Positions 48,714-60,916 of a DNA stretch of 64,000 nucleotides are shown here, piece after piece. The translations under genes were made by a program, and so were the position numbers. The notes beneath the pieces were generated by a model. It did no database searches and was not told the DNA's origin. It was given only the letters and a program-made list of their open reading frames with translations. The stretch is from contig JAJQJQ010000013.1 in assembly GCA_028622995.1 (NCBI GenBank), positions 2,108,001 through 2,172,000 on the forward strand, read 5' to 3'. Source of the DNA: Panagrolaimus kolymaensis (taxonomy: Eukaryota > Nematoda > Chromadorea > Rhabditida > Panagrolaimidae). Position 1 is the first letter of the stretch, and every line of letters starts with the position of its first letter.

Positions 48714-49781
48714 TTATTTCTTTGGAGTTGATTGAGTTGGTGCCAATGGAAGATCCTGATTTTGAAGTGGATTTGGAGCAGCTTCAGCAACAACATTATT
48801 CTTATTTGCGTTTTTGTTATTGTTTTTGGTATCATTGGTTTTGACAGCCTAAAAATGGAATCATTAGCATCAATGAAAACAAAAGAGATAAATGAAGAAG
48901 CACAAAAGTAACATAAAACCTTTTGTTAGACTACGATGTTGCTGAATCCTATCTTAGAATGATATAAGTAAGCTCAATAAAGCATCATAAAGTAATAGGT
49001 AGCAGCGCCAAAACACACAAAAACAAAAGCTACTAAAGCAACATCATCAAGTTGAGGTTAAAGGAAGGGTTATGCTAGTAACGTCTGTGACATAAGCACT
49101 CACACATAGCAAAGCGTGTAGTAGTCTAACTAGCTACATAAGTACACAATCTAATAAAGCTATCATTTCACTCGAAAAGCACATATTTACAATACATTTA
49201 AAGGTCGTTTCACTAATCCACACATAAAGCTAACATTGTACTTAACCCCTTTTTTTTGTTGTTTAACACATACATACATGAAACCCAAATCCTCAAAAAA
49301 ACAAGATAAACAAAAAAGACAAAGAACTTACATTATACTTTGGTTTTTTCATTTTCTTTACGACGAAATAAATTCCAATTCCAATTAAAGCCAAAAGTAA
49401 AATGCTTCCACCAATTCCACCACCAATAGCATAATACATAGTCCAATCTTGAGTTGCTTCACCCATATTTTCTGTAGTACCTTCAACCAATGGCATTGAT
49501 AATTTTTCGCTCATTAAATATGGATCATCACCAAATATTTGATCATATAATGCAAGATCTCTTGATGATTCAGCTGCAGTTATATCACGACGTCGACGAG
49601 GATGATGATCACGAGTTTGGTTGAAGTTTTTGATGTTTGTAGTTATCATAATTTCATGTCCATGAGGTTTTCCATAAGAACCAATTCCATTTGAAGCAAA
49701 ATGAGATTTTGATGATGATGTTGTTGTAAATGAAAAGCATAAACAAAGAACAGCGAAACCAAGAACAAACATTGTTTTCAT
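48714..49781 (-). CDS. type I single-pass membrane protein with furin-like site
   Basis: Exons 49781-49332 and 48848-48714 give 585 nt, or 194 residues. Signal peptide (MKTMFVLGFAVLCLCFSF), a His/Ser-rich ectodomain with HHPRRRRD, a strong furin-type cleavage motif, then a membrane span (AIGGGIGGSILLLALIGIGI) followed by KKMKK, which sets a cytoplasmic C-terminus. The second exon encodes an Asn/Lys/Pro-rich tail (ending TQSTPKK). I do not recognise the family. Cleavage at RRRR would release or expose the part from ITAAESS onward (inference). Confidence 0.7.
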
Positions 49782-50084
49782 TCAGCGTTTTTCTGTTTTT
49801 GAAACAATGAAAAGAAAAAGTTGAAAGTTGCAAGTTGTAACGAAAAGCAAAAAAAATGTCTTGCGAAAAAAGCATGGGAAAAAAGAAAAATTTGTATAAA
49901 ATGCGGTAATTTGTTGAAGGAACTTTTTTTCAAAGTTTTCGATGCTCTTAAAAAAGTCAAAATTAGACGAAAGAAAGTTTTCCAAAAGGTTATTCAAGAA
50001 AGACATTGAAAACAAAAAACACACAAAAAATATTTAGTTTAGGCTTAAAGATTGATTTCGATAATCGCAGTTTTAGGAATTTCA

Positions 50085-50140
50085 TCGTTTGCTTACTAAA
50101 AATTTTTTCTTTTATCGTTTGCTTACTAAAAAAATTCATT
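50085..50140. repeat. short tandem duplication
   Basis: ATCGTTTGCTTACTAAAAA occurs twice, about 34 bp apart, in spacer DNA upstream of the minus-strand gene at 48714-49781. Confidence 0.5.
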
Positions 50141-50384
50141 GTTTCTTTTTGATTATTTTTAAACTGCATTTGCTTGGTTTTGACAATATTTTACTTTGTT
50201 TGTTAAAAAAAAAACACAAGATATTGTAATATTTATTCAAAAGCTTAATGTTTGCCGTATGCGAAGAGTACGAAAGGTAAAGTTTTTTAATTAGTCTCAT
50301 GAATTTATTGTAAATGAATCATAGAAAATATTGTGTTTAACGAAAATTGTTTCAATTTAAAAATAAAAAAATGGATTCACATGA

Positions 50385-51529
50385 TTAAAAGCAAACTTCT
50401 TTTCCAGCAACACGTTTAAGGAAATCGCAATGGAATGGAACAAATGTTGCAAGAGCTAAAAATTTTATTTGGGTTAAAATAATAATCTTAATTTTGTTTG
50501 CTTTTCTTGATTACAATTGAATAAAACTTATTCGATTGGCACTTAATTTTCAATAATGAAAGAAAATAACTTACCATATTTTTCATTTGCTTTACTTTGA
50601 ATTCCAACTAAATAATTATCTTCATCAAAAAGTAAAGCGGCTTTAACTTCATCTTCATCCGTGCCTGCTAATTCATTTTCATAACCAAGGGTTGTACAAA
50701 ATTGTTCTTTTTTATCAACGAGATAAAGATTTTCGGGATCGAATGCCATTTCACATTCAGTAAATGAAATGATTTTGACTTTGATATCAACAAGTTGGGG
50801 TGGATCTTCACCATTATGAATATATGCAGTTAATTTTTGATTGATTTTGAGATTATTATTTCGACGAATGACATAAAAAACATTTTTGTTATTTTTGGTA
50901 ACATTAATCTGCAAAAAAAATATTTTTAAATCGATCGCATATATATTTTATTTTGTGGTGGAACAATAGTGTCTCTTATTTTTTATATGAGTCTTTTCCG
51001 TCTTGGGTTAAATAGTCTTTGAAACAATTTTTATGGGAGTATTCAAAAACCAAAATAAAAAGAAAACCTTTATTTTTTTCCTATTTAAAAACAAACGATT
51101 TTAACAGCAATATTGTTTGCGAGAGATAAAAATCCAAATTCGGGATGGATGGTTGTATTTAAATTTGAATCATTAAGCTTCTTTAAAGGATCCGTGAACG
51201 AAATAAATTTTTTGAATGATGGAACAACTCTTAAAAAAATTATGGAAACTTCAAGAGAGAAAAAAAAGTTATTTAAAGTTTACTAACATTTGTTCTTCAG
51301 GTGGAGGAAAACGCCGACGTAAAATTTGTGCACTTCCAACAAACATATTTTTGCTTACTTCAACCATATAAAAAATATCTTCGATATCTTTCGAAGTTTC
51401 GGTTTCATCTTCAGAATCAAGCAAATTTTTTGTGGAAGTTGATTCAATTCCAATAATGTGATGTTTAGCAATGATTGGAGCAACCAAGCCAAAAACATAC
51501 AGAAAAGAAAAAATATGAGAACGAAACAT
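50385..51529 (-). CDS. secreted S1-like pseudoprotease 1
   Basis: Starts MFRSHIFSFLYVFGL at 51529 and ends with TAA at 50387-50385; exons 51529 to about 51290, about 51237-51107, about 50910-50574 and about 50456-50385 can be joined. A signal peptide is followed by segments that follow the trypsin fold: MVEVSKNMFVGSAQIL (where CGGSLI normally stands), HPEFGFLSLANNIAVKI (normally NDIALLKL) and YLVGIQSKANEKYGK...TFVPFHCDFLKRVA (normally GITSWG ... V-x-CDWI). No TAAHC or GDSGGP is present, so the catalytic histidine and serine are missing and Asp is replaced by Asn. It is predicted to be secreted and non-catalytic. The distance to known S1 proteins is large, so the fold call is moderate. Confidence 0.6.
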
Positions 51530-52943
51530 TTCTTTTCAGCTGAAAAAAAAAATAAATTTAAAAAATCCCCAATAAATGCAATCTGTTTTCTCGCAACCCA
51601 AAACTTGATAATCGAGTACTTTAGCCACGTGTAAATCATAGGCGTAATTAATAAAGCCAAAAATTTTAACAGCTTTAAAAGTAGCCGAATCGCCAAAAAC
51701 TGTGATAAAGATGAAAAAAAAATTTATGGGATAAAAAAAAATAGGATATTGTTTTATGAAATTACGTGAAACCCAATTGCTACTTACTCAATTTTGTAAA
51801 AAAAGAAGGATTTTAAATTTCTATCAAATTTTTAGAGAATAAAAAAACATTTCTATGCAATTATTTATTATTTTCCCACGAAACCCAATTATTACAACGT
51901 TTGGTTGGGAGAATTCAACATGAAAAGAATTATTTTTTTTACTGTTTATAATAATAAAAAATATTTTTCTAACAATCAAAAAAGAAGGTAAAGGTGCGTT
52001 AAATCAAAAAAATGAAGCAATGGTTTTGTTATTCATTTTATTATAATCATGTGAAAGCAAAAAACGGTAATGCTTTTTTATGAATAGCTTGGCGGAGAAT
52101 GAGAGATGTGTTATTTTTGTTTTGTTTTACAATAAAAAAAATTATTCACAAACGAAAATAAAGGATAAAGTCCAATAATAACCATTAAAAACCATTGATT
52201 ATAATTTCAAGTAAAAAATGGGTTATTGCAAAGAGCGAAAAAAATAATAACAATAAATGAAGGGATGTGGTTCTCAAAATTCACAAAGTTGAACACTTAA
52301 AGCTTAAACAATTTTTATTTCAAATGCCAAACTAAAAAACGTAGCTTTCATTCTCTATATTTATTATTGTAAAATTTGAATTTTCCATTAGTTTTAAAGC
52401 TAAAAATCAAGAAAAAATTAAGTGTCGTAGTTATTGTTTAGTCACACAAGTTAGGTGATGATCTCTCTGGTTGCTATGTGTCTGGCACATCATCCAACAG
52501 CACTCTTATTATCGATAAACTGCAACAAACAGCGAGTTTTGATAGACAATTTAAAAAAAATGCATCACAAAAAAGAATGGAAAAAACACAGCTTTGCATG
52601 AAATGTAATAACTCGAAATTCTTTTATGAATGAGTAAAAAGCTTTTAAAGCAAAAAAACATACACGAAACTTACAAACAAGCTTCAAACAAGAAACCGCA
52701 AACAAAAAACTTGTAAAAAATTTTAATGAGCTTTGACAAAACAGTTAATCAGAGTTATAGCACCTGCATCGATTGCTTGCATCTGTTAGATTAACAGAAA
52801 AAGTTGTTACTAAAAGTTTTTTTACAAAGCTGCATTCATTTTACACAAAGGCTACAAGCAAGTAAATATTATAAACCTTTTATTAAAATTACATGAAAAT
52901 ACAATGGATTACATTAAGATTGAAATTGTTTGAGATTCTTTTT
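51530..52943. other. intergenic, no supported gene
   Basis: 1.4 kb of AT-rich spacer. The frame at 52442-52633 is open for 63 codons but has no start, splice partner or recognisable motif. Confidence 0.4.
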
Positions 52944-54019
52944 CTACCAGAAAGATGAAACACTCCATGCAAGAACAATCATTCCAAGAAGCTTCAATGC
53001 ACCACCAGTATGATTGATTACACCATTTGATTTTTCAGCTAATGGATATTCACAGGTTTTGGTATTGTTCTTATTTCCTTTTGGACCAAATTTATCAATC
53101 AAGAAATACGGTTCGATTGGAGTCTAAAAAATGGAGGATTAGTTAAATAATTGAAGCTAAAGGTAGTAAGCATTTATACCATAGCCAAAAGATCACGTGT
53201 AGCACAACCATCAGCTTTTGCACATAAACGAACATAGGTAGCATTGTCGAAGATAAAAGCTTCATTGTATTTTTGTTGTTTGATTACTTTCTTTGTTTCT
53301 TCTGACATTCCTTTGCAAGCTTTTTCAATTTGATCAGCACATGCGAAACCAGTCATGACCTTGTTATTATCCACGAGACAATGAAATGCAGCACATTCTT
53401 CACAGGTTTTGTTGACAACGACAAAGTTGGAGACATTTGCTGAAAATGATGCAAGTTAATAGACAAAAAGAAGTTTAACGAAAGGTAATAATGCAAAAAT
53501 TCTCGACGAGTATAACAAATAGCTTCTAATGAAGTAATACAACAACCCAACATACTAACATAACTAAACAAAGGAAAAGTAAAGCAAGAAATATGCACTT
53601 AGTTAATGTATGTTTGTACAGTGCTTCAAAGTAACAAAAAACATGCTTCAAAGATAGCAAACTAGTAACTATATGTACTCCCCTTTTAATTTCATTCATT
53701 TATCAATAAATTTATAACAAAAAGACAAAGGCAATGCAACCTATAGCCAACTAATAACCTTCTAAACCTTATCAAATAGAAAAAATAGCAACACAAGTAA
53801 CAAAAAGAGTAAAAGCATGTGTTAACCAAACAACCCCAATAGTAAAAAATGGAACTCACAGAAAATGTTTTCATGATCAAATTTTCCAAAAGGTGTACAA
53901 AAGCCTCCAACTTCGCATGTTAAACCATCCGAGAATTCAGGAGCAACCATCAAAAGAAGAAGAAGAAGCAAAGACGATGATGAAACGAGCATGAAATAAT
54001 AACGACCAACAGCAACCAT
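52944..54019 (-). CDS. cysteine-rich GPI-type protein, distant family member 5
   Basis: Exons 54019-53860, 53439-53180 and 53123-52944 total 600 nt, giving 199 residues. Signal peptide (about residues 1-31 with SSSSLLLLLLLMVAP), a CEVGGFC pair, the core CEECAAFHCLVDNNKVMTGF-AC that parallels CEGDCAGFRCVVDGVMYRVHAC of the 2-5 kb genes, further cysteines (CKGM, LCAKADGC), then a hydrophobic C-terminus (ALKLLGMIVLAWSV) like a GPI signal. The three-exon structure, with a phase-1 first intron just before the core and a phase-0 second intron just before the tail, is the same as in members 1-4. It has one extra helix-like insert (about 95-125). Function is unknown; cell-surface location is inferred. 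Confidence 0.75.
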
Positions 54020-54627
54020 CTTTCGAATTGATTGAAAGTGAAAAACAATGATTTTCGTTTCTTCAAACTTATAAAATGCAAAGAAAAAATGTAATTTGCA
54101 TGCATGCTTTTTTTTCAAAGCCACAGCAATTATCCCATGGCCATGGGAAAAAAATGGACTTGAAACAAGCGAAAATTTGCATGGATTTTTTTTCGATCAC
54201 TTTTGCTTCAAAATTTTACAAATCTCATTTTTTGTTTCATTCATCCCGTTTTTCTTCGCTCATGGTTGTTGAAACAAAATGAAGCACATCAACATCATCT
54301 TATTCTCTTTGTTATGTGTGATAAAATTAAAGAGGGCTTTATTCGTTTTTCTTATTATAGTATTAAAATCACATTAATATTTGATTACATATTTTATGTA
54401 TTACCATTCATAAGTGCGCCCTTTAGAACGATTTCAACCCGTAGCTGATAAATCTGATAAACCTTCGTCGAAAGAAGTCGAAGCCGCTACAAAACTATCA
54501 TTTTGAACATTTGTTTTTCTTGTAAAACACTCGCTTTTTTCTTTCTATTTTTTTATTTTTATTGTTTTTTCTATGTATCGCATTTTTAAACCATTTTTTT
54601 CGAATTGCGAAAAATACTTTTGCCTGT
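54020..54627. other. intergenic, nothing recognised
   Basis: Spacer that includes a 14-bp perfect palindrome CCCATGGCCATGGG at about 54135-54148. Confidence 0.45.
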
Positions 54628-56287
54628 TTAAAACACGTTTTTTGAAAAAGTGAAGCTTGGTCTGGCACAGGCGCAAAAGATTTCCATTTCTGCTTATGAA
54701 ACTTCATCCCTAGGGTCAATTTGGGCCAAAAATCACGAATTTCAACTCCATTTAGCCGGATGATATGTTTAATATGGAGATATGGTCACTTTCGCGTTCG
54801 GACCCGAAATAATTTTTTAAGACCAATATATAAAAAAATTTATTCTATTTTCGTTTTTTCCACATAAAATTGAGTCTTTTTCGTATTGACCACAAAAATT
54901 GATATCCATATAAATCCCTCTATTCGGTTACATTAAAGTTAAAAATATGTAAAAATTTACATAAATTGTCATTTATCTCGAAACTTTTGTATCGAGGGGA
55001 AACAAACGGCTTCCATATTCGGATTCTCCATGAAATTTTACTCCTAGGCGTGAAGGAATACTCAAAAACGGTCTAACCTCCGATATTCATTTGACTTCCT
55101 AAAGGTGCAAAACCTGGATAAACCATATATCGATGGTTATATGGAAACATATCGAATTTGATCAGTTTTTGGAAAAATGGAGTCAGAAACAATTAAAACA
55201 AATAAAATAAAAATTTTGGGTCACAATACAATCAATTTTCTTCCCTGTGGATCCCTGTTTATGTGGCTATATAAACCATTAATGGTGTATTTGGTGTATT
55301 TGGTGACATGAAAAAAATCAAAATCTCAATAATCCACATTTTTGGATTAGTATCAGTTTTCCTACACTAATTTTGGGTCGTAGAATCCGAATTTGATAAC
55401 AGTTTGTCAACATGTCAAGGTAATTTTTGACTTATAAATTTTTAGAAATATGCATATTTTCACAATAGGTAAAACTTTTTTTTAAACTGCTCAAACATAG
55501 AAAATGATATCAAATTCGGTTTCTACGACCCAAAATTAGTGTAGGAAAACTGATACTAATCCAAAAATGTGGATTATTGAGATTTTGATTTTTTTCATGT
55601 CACCAAATACACCAAATACACCATTAATGGTTTATATAGCCACATAAACAGGGATCCACAGGGAAGAAAATTGATTGTATTGTGACCCAAAATTTTTATT
55701 TTATTTGTTTTAATTGTTTCTGACTCCATTTTTCCAAAAACTGATCAAATTCGATATGTTTCCATATAACCATCGATATATGGTTTATCCAGGTTTTGCA
55801 CCTTTAGGAAGTCAAATGAATATCGGAGGTTAGACCGTTTTTGAGTATTCCTTCACGCCTAGGAGTAAAATTTCATGGAGAATCCGAATATGGAAGCCGT
55901 TTGTTTCCCCTCGATACAAAAGTTTCGAGATAAATGACAATTTATGTAAATTTTTACATATTTTTAACTTTAATGTAACCGAATAGAGGGATTTATATGG
56001 ATATCAATTTTTGTGGTCAATACGAAAAAGACTCAATTTTATGTGGAAAAAACGAAAATAGAATAAATTTTTTTATATATTGATCTTAAAAAATTATTTC
56101 GGGTCCTAACGCGAAAGTGACCATATCTCCATATTAAACATATCATCCGGCTAAATGGAGTTGAAATTCGTGATTTTTGGCCCAAATTGACCCTAGGGAT
56201 GAAGTTTCATAAGCAGAAATGGAAATCTTTTGCGCCTGTGCCAGATCCAGCCCAAAAAGCTTCACTTTCTCAAAAAATGTGTTTTAA
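54628..56287. repeat. 1.66-kb inverted repeat (foldback element)
   Basis: The left arm (54628-55398) and right arm (55508-56287) are near-identical reverse complements of roughly 770-780 bp around a 109-bp loop (55399-55507). Differences are few, for example an 8-bp gap near the outer ends (around 54660 and 56252) and single substitutions near 54801 and 56105. No protein-coding capacity stands out: the mirrored frames of 73 codons at both ends are short and the same in both arms. The transcript would form a long hairpin. It could be a foldback/MITE-like element or an assembly artefact of an inverted duplication. Confidence 0.88.
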
Positions 56288-56703
56288 TTACTCAAAGTTG
56301 GAATGTATTTTAATAAATAAATATATTGTACAAACTTGTTATGTTTCAATCGAATTTCTGTCGATAACATTCAAGAAATTTCTCTCAAATATATCCAAAA
56401 TTCAGTAATACTGTTATTAAGTACGCATGTCATTGGAGGAAAAATGTAAAATATGATGTGACAAAAAGAAGTTTAAAAAAAAAGCAAAATTGATTTTATT
56501 TAAAAATTAACTAATTTACAAAAACTAATAATATGTATATGCACAATAAAAATCATTTGTTAGTAAAAATAATCCCAAAAATGTCGTTAGCGACTTTAAT
56601 ATTTTTGATTACAATTTAAAGAAAAGCGCAAGTTGTTATAAAAAATAATAGGTTTATTTTTTTAGGATTAGCTTAAATGAGAATATACTTATGTATTTGG
56701 AAA

Positions 56704-58255
56704 TTAAGACGAAAGGCAAGGTACTTTTGTTAATTCCTGAATCCATTGACAGAAGTTCTTGACTGCAACAAATTTGCCTAAAAAAATTAAAAAAAGTTAA
56801 GAAAATATTAAATGAAGAAGAAAAGAAAGAATACCTGTTCCATCGGGATTCACGACATTAATAAAACCAATTAAGTTATATGAGAAGTCAGGTTTACGGA
56901 TAAAAACCATGGATGGAGGTTCAAAGGCGATTGAATCATCATCTTTTGTTGCAACGTTATCATCAATTGAGGCGAAAGTATGGAAGACATTGGTTGAAGC
57001 TAATTTTAATAAATCAAATTAAAAAAAGAAAAAAAAATTTAAAAAAATAAACTAGCCAGATTCACGTTTATAAAAAAGCACGTGAATTTGATCAAGAGAG
57101 TTAATGTTTGGTTGAATGGGAGTTGGTACAATGTTAAGGGAATTAGATTTTTTAAATGATTTAGCCAACTAAAAAAATTGTGTTAAAACTTTTTAACAAA
57201 AATATTTTCTAAAACTTACAGTGATCAATGCAACATCATTTGCCAAAGTTTCATTATTAAAATCTGGATGGATTTTGATATTTTTTGAAAAAAATAAATG
57301 ATCGATGGGGAAGTTGTTTTTTTTTTGTGAATATTTTTTATCTTTACGAAAGTCGATAAAAATTCCTGAGGCCAATTTCCAAGGATTTTGTAAAGAATGA
57401 AAGTAAAGGCAGCTGGCAGGGCTCAAAATATGTCTTGGAGAAATGAGAGTACCAATACACTATGAAAATGAAAGATTAAAATTAATTTTCTAAATAGAGT
57501 GTCTCAGCCGTGAAAGAGTTCGTTTCGGCGTGTTTACATATGATTCATATTAAGAAAAGTCGGCATTTTAAGAAACTCTTCAAAAAATTACGTGACGAAA
57601 AGGGAACTTTCGATCTATAAGCGCCCGTTTAAAATTTCTTCCCCGGCTGATGTGAGACACTCTCTTTAAAACTGATATTTAAAACATCATGGAATTTGAA
57701 AATTTGGATGCATAGCTAGAATTATATTTAAAAAAATGCGAAAAACTAATGTAAAGTTTTTAATTTCTGCTTTACCTTAAAAACACTGAAAAGGATTTTT
57801 AAAAAACTCAATAAAAATAGCACTATCATGCAAAAAGACAAGAAAATACTTTCTTTTATTCTAGGAGCTTTATGTTATAATTTTTAATCAAAAACAATAA
57901 ATGCTATCTAAACATTTTTTTTGCGAATGAAAATCAGCGTTTTTTTAATAAGTGATAGTTAAAAAAGCAGAAATTTAAGGTTAATAAAAAGTAAATAAAC
58001 ATTATTTTTAAACATAAAAAGTGATTATTACTGTTACTAATTCAGTTGAATATCTGATCAAATATATGTTTTAGTAAAATATAAACAAACTTCAGTGGTT
58101 TTTGTTGAGGTTCCGCTTTTCGCTGAAACAGGGATCAAAAAAAACGGGATTTGATTAGTTTCATTGGCTTCACAAAGGCTGACAAAAAAAATAAGTTGAA
58201 GAAATGCAGCGAATAAAAGAAAACGATAACGACGGCCATTGTTCTCCCAAAGCAT
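56704..58255 (-). CDS. secreted S1-like pseudoprotease 2
   Basis: ATG at 58255 (signal peptide region FLLFAAFLQLIFFVSLCEA) to TAA at 56706-56704; exons about 58255-58092, about 57461-57220, about 57171-57057, about 57002-56838 and about 56778-56704. CIGTLISPRHILSPASC stands exactly where trypsins have CGGSLI...TAAHC, so the catalytic His is Ser. NDVALIT keeps the Asp; the GDSGGP region is replaced by FEPPSMVFI, so the catalytic Ser is lost; and VAVKNFCQWIQELT matches the C-terminal helix. It is a secreted, catalytically dead S1 homologue, as in the clip/pseudoprotease groups. The third intron needs a GC donor (57056-57055). The first intron holds a small TIR element. Confidence 0.72.
57496..57665. 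mobile_element. about 170-bp TIR element in an intron
   Basis: AGAGTGTCTCAGCCG at 57496-57510 is mirrored by CGGCTGATGTGAGACACTCT ending near 57663. The stretch is less AT-rich than its surroundings, with CG-containing words. It lies inside the first intron of pseudoprotease 2. I could not identify a clear target duplication. Confidence 0.55.
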
Positions 58256-58584
58256 TATTATTTCAAGCTAAAAATTATTTAATTTTTTTAATATTTATTT
58301 ATTTAGAAAATTTGTGCTTTAAATTACGCAAAATAAAACGAAATTCTAAAAAAAAAGCAAAAACGGAAAAATAGAAAGAACATTAAACTTGAATATGCTT
58401 TATGGAAAAACAAAAATATTTTATTAGTAGGAATTTCTTACATAAGATAATTATCTGTTTAGATTCTTGAAAAACTTGAAAAAATAAAGAGAAAAAGAAA
58501 AACATTAAACATAACTTAAATTTTTGGAAGGCGGGGCGGCATCTCTTGTATTTTTAGGATGGAAAAAGAGAAATGGTAGAAATG
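58256..58584. other. spacer, nothing recognised
   Basis: A-rich DNA upstream of pseudoprotease 2 and before the tandem repeat. Confidence 0.4.
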
Positions 58585-58955
58585 GGACTCTTTGTTTTTT
58601 AGATATGAAAAAAAAACACTTAAAATAAAAGAAAAAATTAAACTGAACTTTCTCCTCAACAACAAAGATAAATGTCAGCAAAATTTTAGTTTTTTAGATA
58701 ACAAAAAAGGCAATCAAAAAAAAAGAAAGAAAAAAAGAAATAAAAAAAAATGAAGCGGACTTTTTGTTTTTTAGATATGAAAAAAAAAACACTTAAAATA
58801 AAAGAAAAAATTAAACTGAACTTTCTCCTCAACAACAAAGATAAATGTTAGCAAAATTTTAGTTTTTTAGATAACAAAAAAGGCAATCAAAAAAAAAGAA
58901 AGAAAAAAGAAATAAAAAAAAATGAAGCGGACTTTTTGTTTTTTAGATATTAAAA
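58585..58955. repeat. tandem repeat, about 172-bp unit, 2.1 copies
   Basis: Unit starts near GGACT(C/T)TTTGTTTTTTAG at 58585, again at 58757 and partially at 58929. The first two copies are nearly identical (including a CTTTCTCCTCAACAACAAAG block). Confidence 0.85.
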
Positions 58956-58959
58956 AATC

Positions 58960-59938
58960 CAAAATAAATAAAAGTCACAAAACCATTGTCTTCAAAATAA
59001 AAAAATTTATTCCCATGTTAAGCCTCGCTTTTTCGTGATATTCTGAAGAAAATTTAAACTTTTTGAGTTTCAAGGCTTTTTTAAGAGCAAAAAGTAGTTA
59101 ATTTTAAATCATATTTTTTTACTTTCCTCTAGTAAGAATAATTTAAAAACGAAGAAGACAAAAATAAAAACAATTAATTGGATTTTATTTTGAAGGTAAA
59201 ATCAAAAAAATGTTTTTTTTTTTTGTACCAGCATAAAGCCTTTGCATCACATCACGCAAGATTTGTATGTACATATTTGTTTTCGATGTTGAATTCCATT
59301 CCATCTCATAAAAAAATCAACTAATTCCCATTGCATTTTTCCTGACAGTAATAAAGTTTTAAAGGAATGACTGTCCATGAAAAAAGGTGTCTTAAAACAA
59401 TAGCAATTTTCCTATCAAAAAATCTTCCAGCTTTAGTACAATGGCATAAATAATGCATCAAAAATATGTATGTATACCAATAAAACCCTTTGGCGACGGC
59501 AATGTCAAAATCAAATTATGGGATAAAATATTGATTAAAGCTTATGAAAATAAAGACTAGTTTGTTTTCACACATACATAAATAAAAGTTAAAGTTCAAA
59601 AAACAAATGTGGAGAAATTTGTATTATTTAAACTTCAAAATGATGTCATTTTTCGATCTTGACGCCCGAAAATCAAAAAAAATACCATATAATCCCCAGA
59701 ATCTGAGCAATCGATTGCAAAAAAAATTAAAAAAGTATGGCATTTTCTATGTAATTATCAGCCCGAGTAATTACCAATTAGCTTTATTCAAACAACGATA
59801 AACAACAACAAGCAAAAGACAAGTAAAAAGTTACGAACTGATGAACAAACTAAACATGGAGGAAGCAAACATTTTAGGCGTTGGCATTCAGGCAAGATTA
59901 AGCCAAATGCTTACACATCAGCATGTAATTAAGGTGGA
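58960..59938. other. intergenic, nothing recognised
   Basis: AT-rich DNA upstream of the DM9-like gene. Short frames at 59607 and 59841 lack support. An upstream non-coding exon is possible but not visible. Confidence 0.4.
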
Positions 59939-60403
59939 ATGCCACTTGATACTGTACCTGGTGAAAATCCTGATCAATTTGTCGCTTTATGGTATCAACA
60001 AGGTGAACCAATTATGGGTCGAGTATGGAATGAAAATGGTATGATTGCTGCTAGCTTTGGTTGGCTCAACAAAGAACACAAAGGTACCACAGAAAATATT
60101 CAAGTTCTTGCTGAAAATTGTGATCATGTTCGTGGATTTCAATATGCTTGGCGACCATTTCGTGAATCAGCTGTATTTGGTGAAAAGGAATGGCATCCCG
60201 TTCATATTGGCTATCATAAAGGTAATATTTCTCCTTGCGTCGTCACTCTTGAAGATGGAAAACAAATTCTTGGAAAAGCTGATCTTCGAAATGAAATAGT
60301 CAGTGCTGCTTTCAATGGTGAAGAACATTCCTGTGTTGGTCCTACAGTTCATCCATTTTTGGTTTTATGTCGTAAAGCTAATCCTGGTTTAGCTTTTGAT
60401 TAA
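59939..60403 (+). CDS. DM9/DUF3421-like protein
   Basis: Single-exon frame of 154 codons, no signal peptide. The C-terminal half (HIGYHKGNISPCVVTLEDGK ... AFNGEEHSC ... FLVLC) follows the DM9 repeat pattern of invertebrate DUF3421 proteins (G-x-R-x-H-x-G-x-x-x-P-G-K ... G-G-E-E-H ... Y-E-V-L). The N-terminal half (FVALWYQQGEPIMGRVWNEN) looks like a diverged first repeat. DM9 proteins are mostly cytoplasmic or released lectin-like recognition proteins in other animals, but the function here is unknown. The base composition is less AT-biased than the surroundings, typical of a conserved, expressed gene. The start is the first ATG in the frame; an upstream exon cannot be excluded. Confidence 0.6.
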   Translation: MPLDTVPGENPDQFVALWYQQGEPIMGRVWNENGMIAASFGWLNKEHKGTTENIQVLAENCDHVRGFQYAWRPFRESAVFGEKEWHPVHIGYHKGNISPCVVTLEDGKQILGKADLRNEIVSAAFNGEEHSCVGPTVHPFLVLCRKANPGLAFD

Positions 60404-60884
60404 ACTTTTATGTATTTTCTATAAATTTAACTTTATATGTATGTGTTTTGTGAAAAAAAAAATAAACTTATCTAAATTTTGTTTTGTGTTTTTTCTTTGT
60501 TTTTGAATTTATGTACACACATTTTATCGCAATTATTCACGTCATATTCTGATATGCTTCCTAATTTTTTTCTCTTTTTTCCATGTTTGCCTTTTTTTCT
60601 ATTTTTTGTTGCTTTACATCAATAAAAATTTGTTAGTACAAGTGTAGTAACCAATATAAAATGAAAAAAGATACAAAAGGCGAATCAACTTTCGCTTGAT
60701 TATGCTGAAGTTTTAGCAATAAATATTGCCACATTTTACTAAACACGAAGTATTATCGAAATTTTGGATTCAAAAATACCATAAATAATATTAATTACTT
60801 TAAAAAACGCAGAATGAAAAAAATGATAAATTTGCATAAAAAAATCACTAATTTTTTGAGATAAAAAACAATCCATGCAACTTT

Positions 60885-60916
60885 TTTCTTTCATTTGTGG
60901 TCATTTTTCGTCAAAG
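60885..60916 (+). promoter_or_regulatory. conserved leader of cysteine-rich gene, member 4
   Basis: TTTCATTTGTGGTCATTTTT then CGTCAAAG before the ATG, nearly the same as upstream of members 1-3 on the other side of the window. The same order and spacing suggest shared regulation or a shared 5' UTR. Confidence 0.4.

Noticed and set aside
52442..52633. 63-codon open frame of mixed composition
   Set aside because: No start codon, splice partner or motif; it may be chance.
54135..54148. CCCATGGCCATGGG palindrome as an operator site
   Set aside because: An isolated perfect palindrome with no gene-linked context; not enough to claim a function.
54498..54719. Open frame at the left end of the inverted repeat, mirrored at 56187-56408
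   Set aside because: Both start MTLGMKFHKQK because the arms are copies; the frames leave the arms and end in unrelated DNA, with no other coding evidence.
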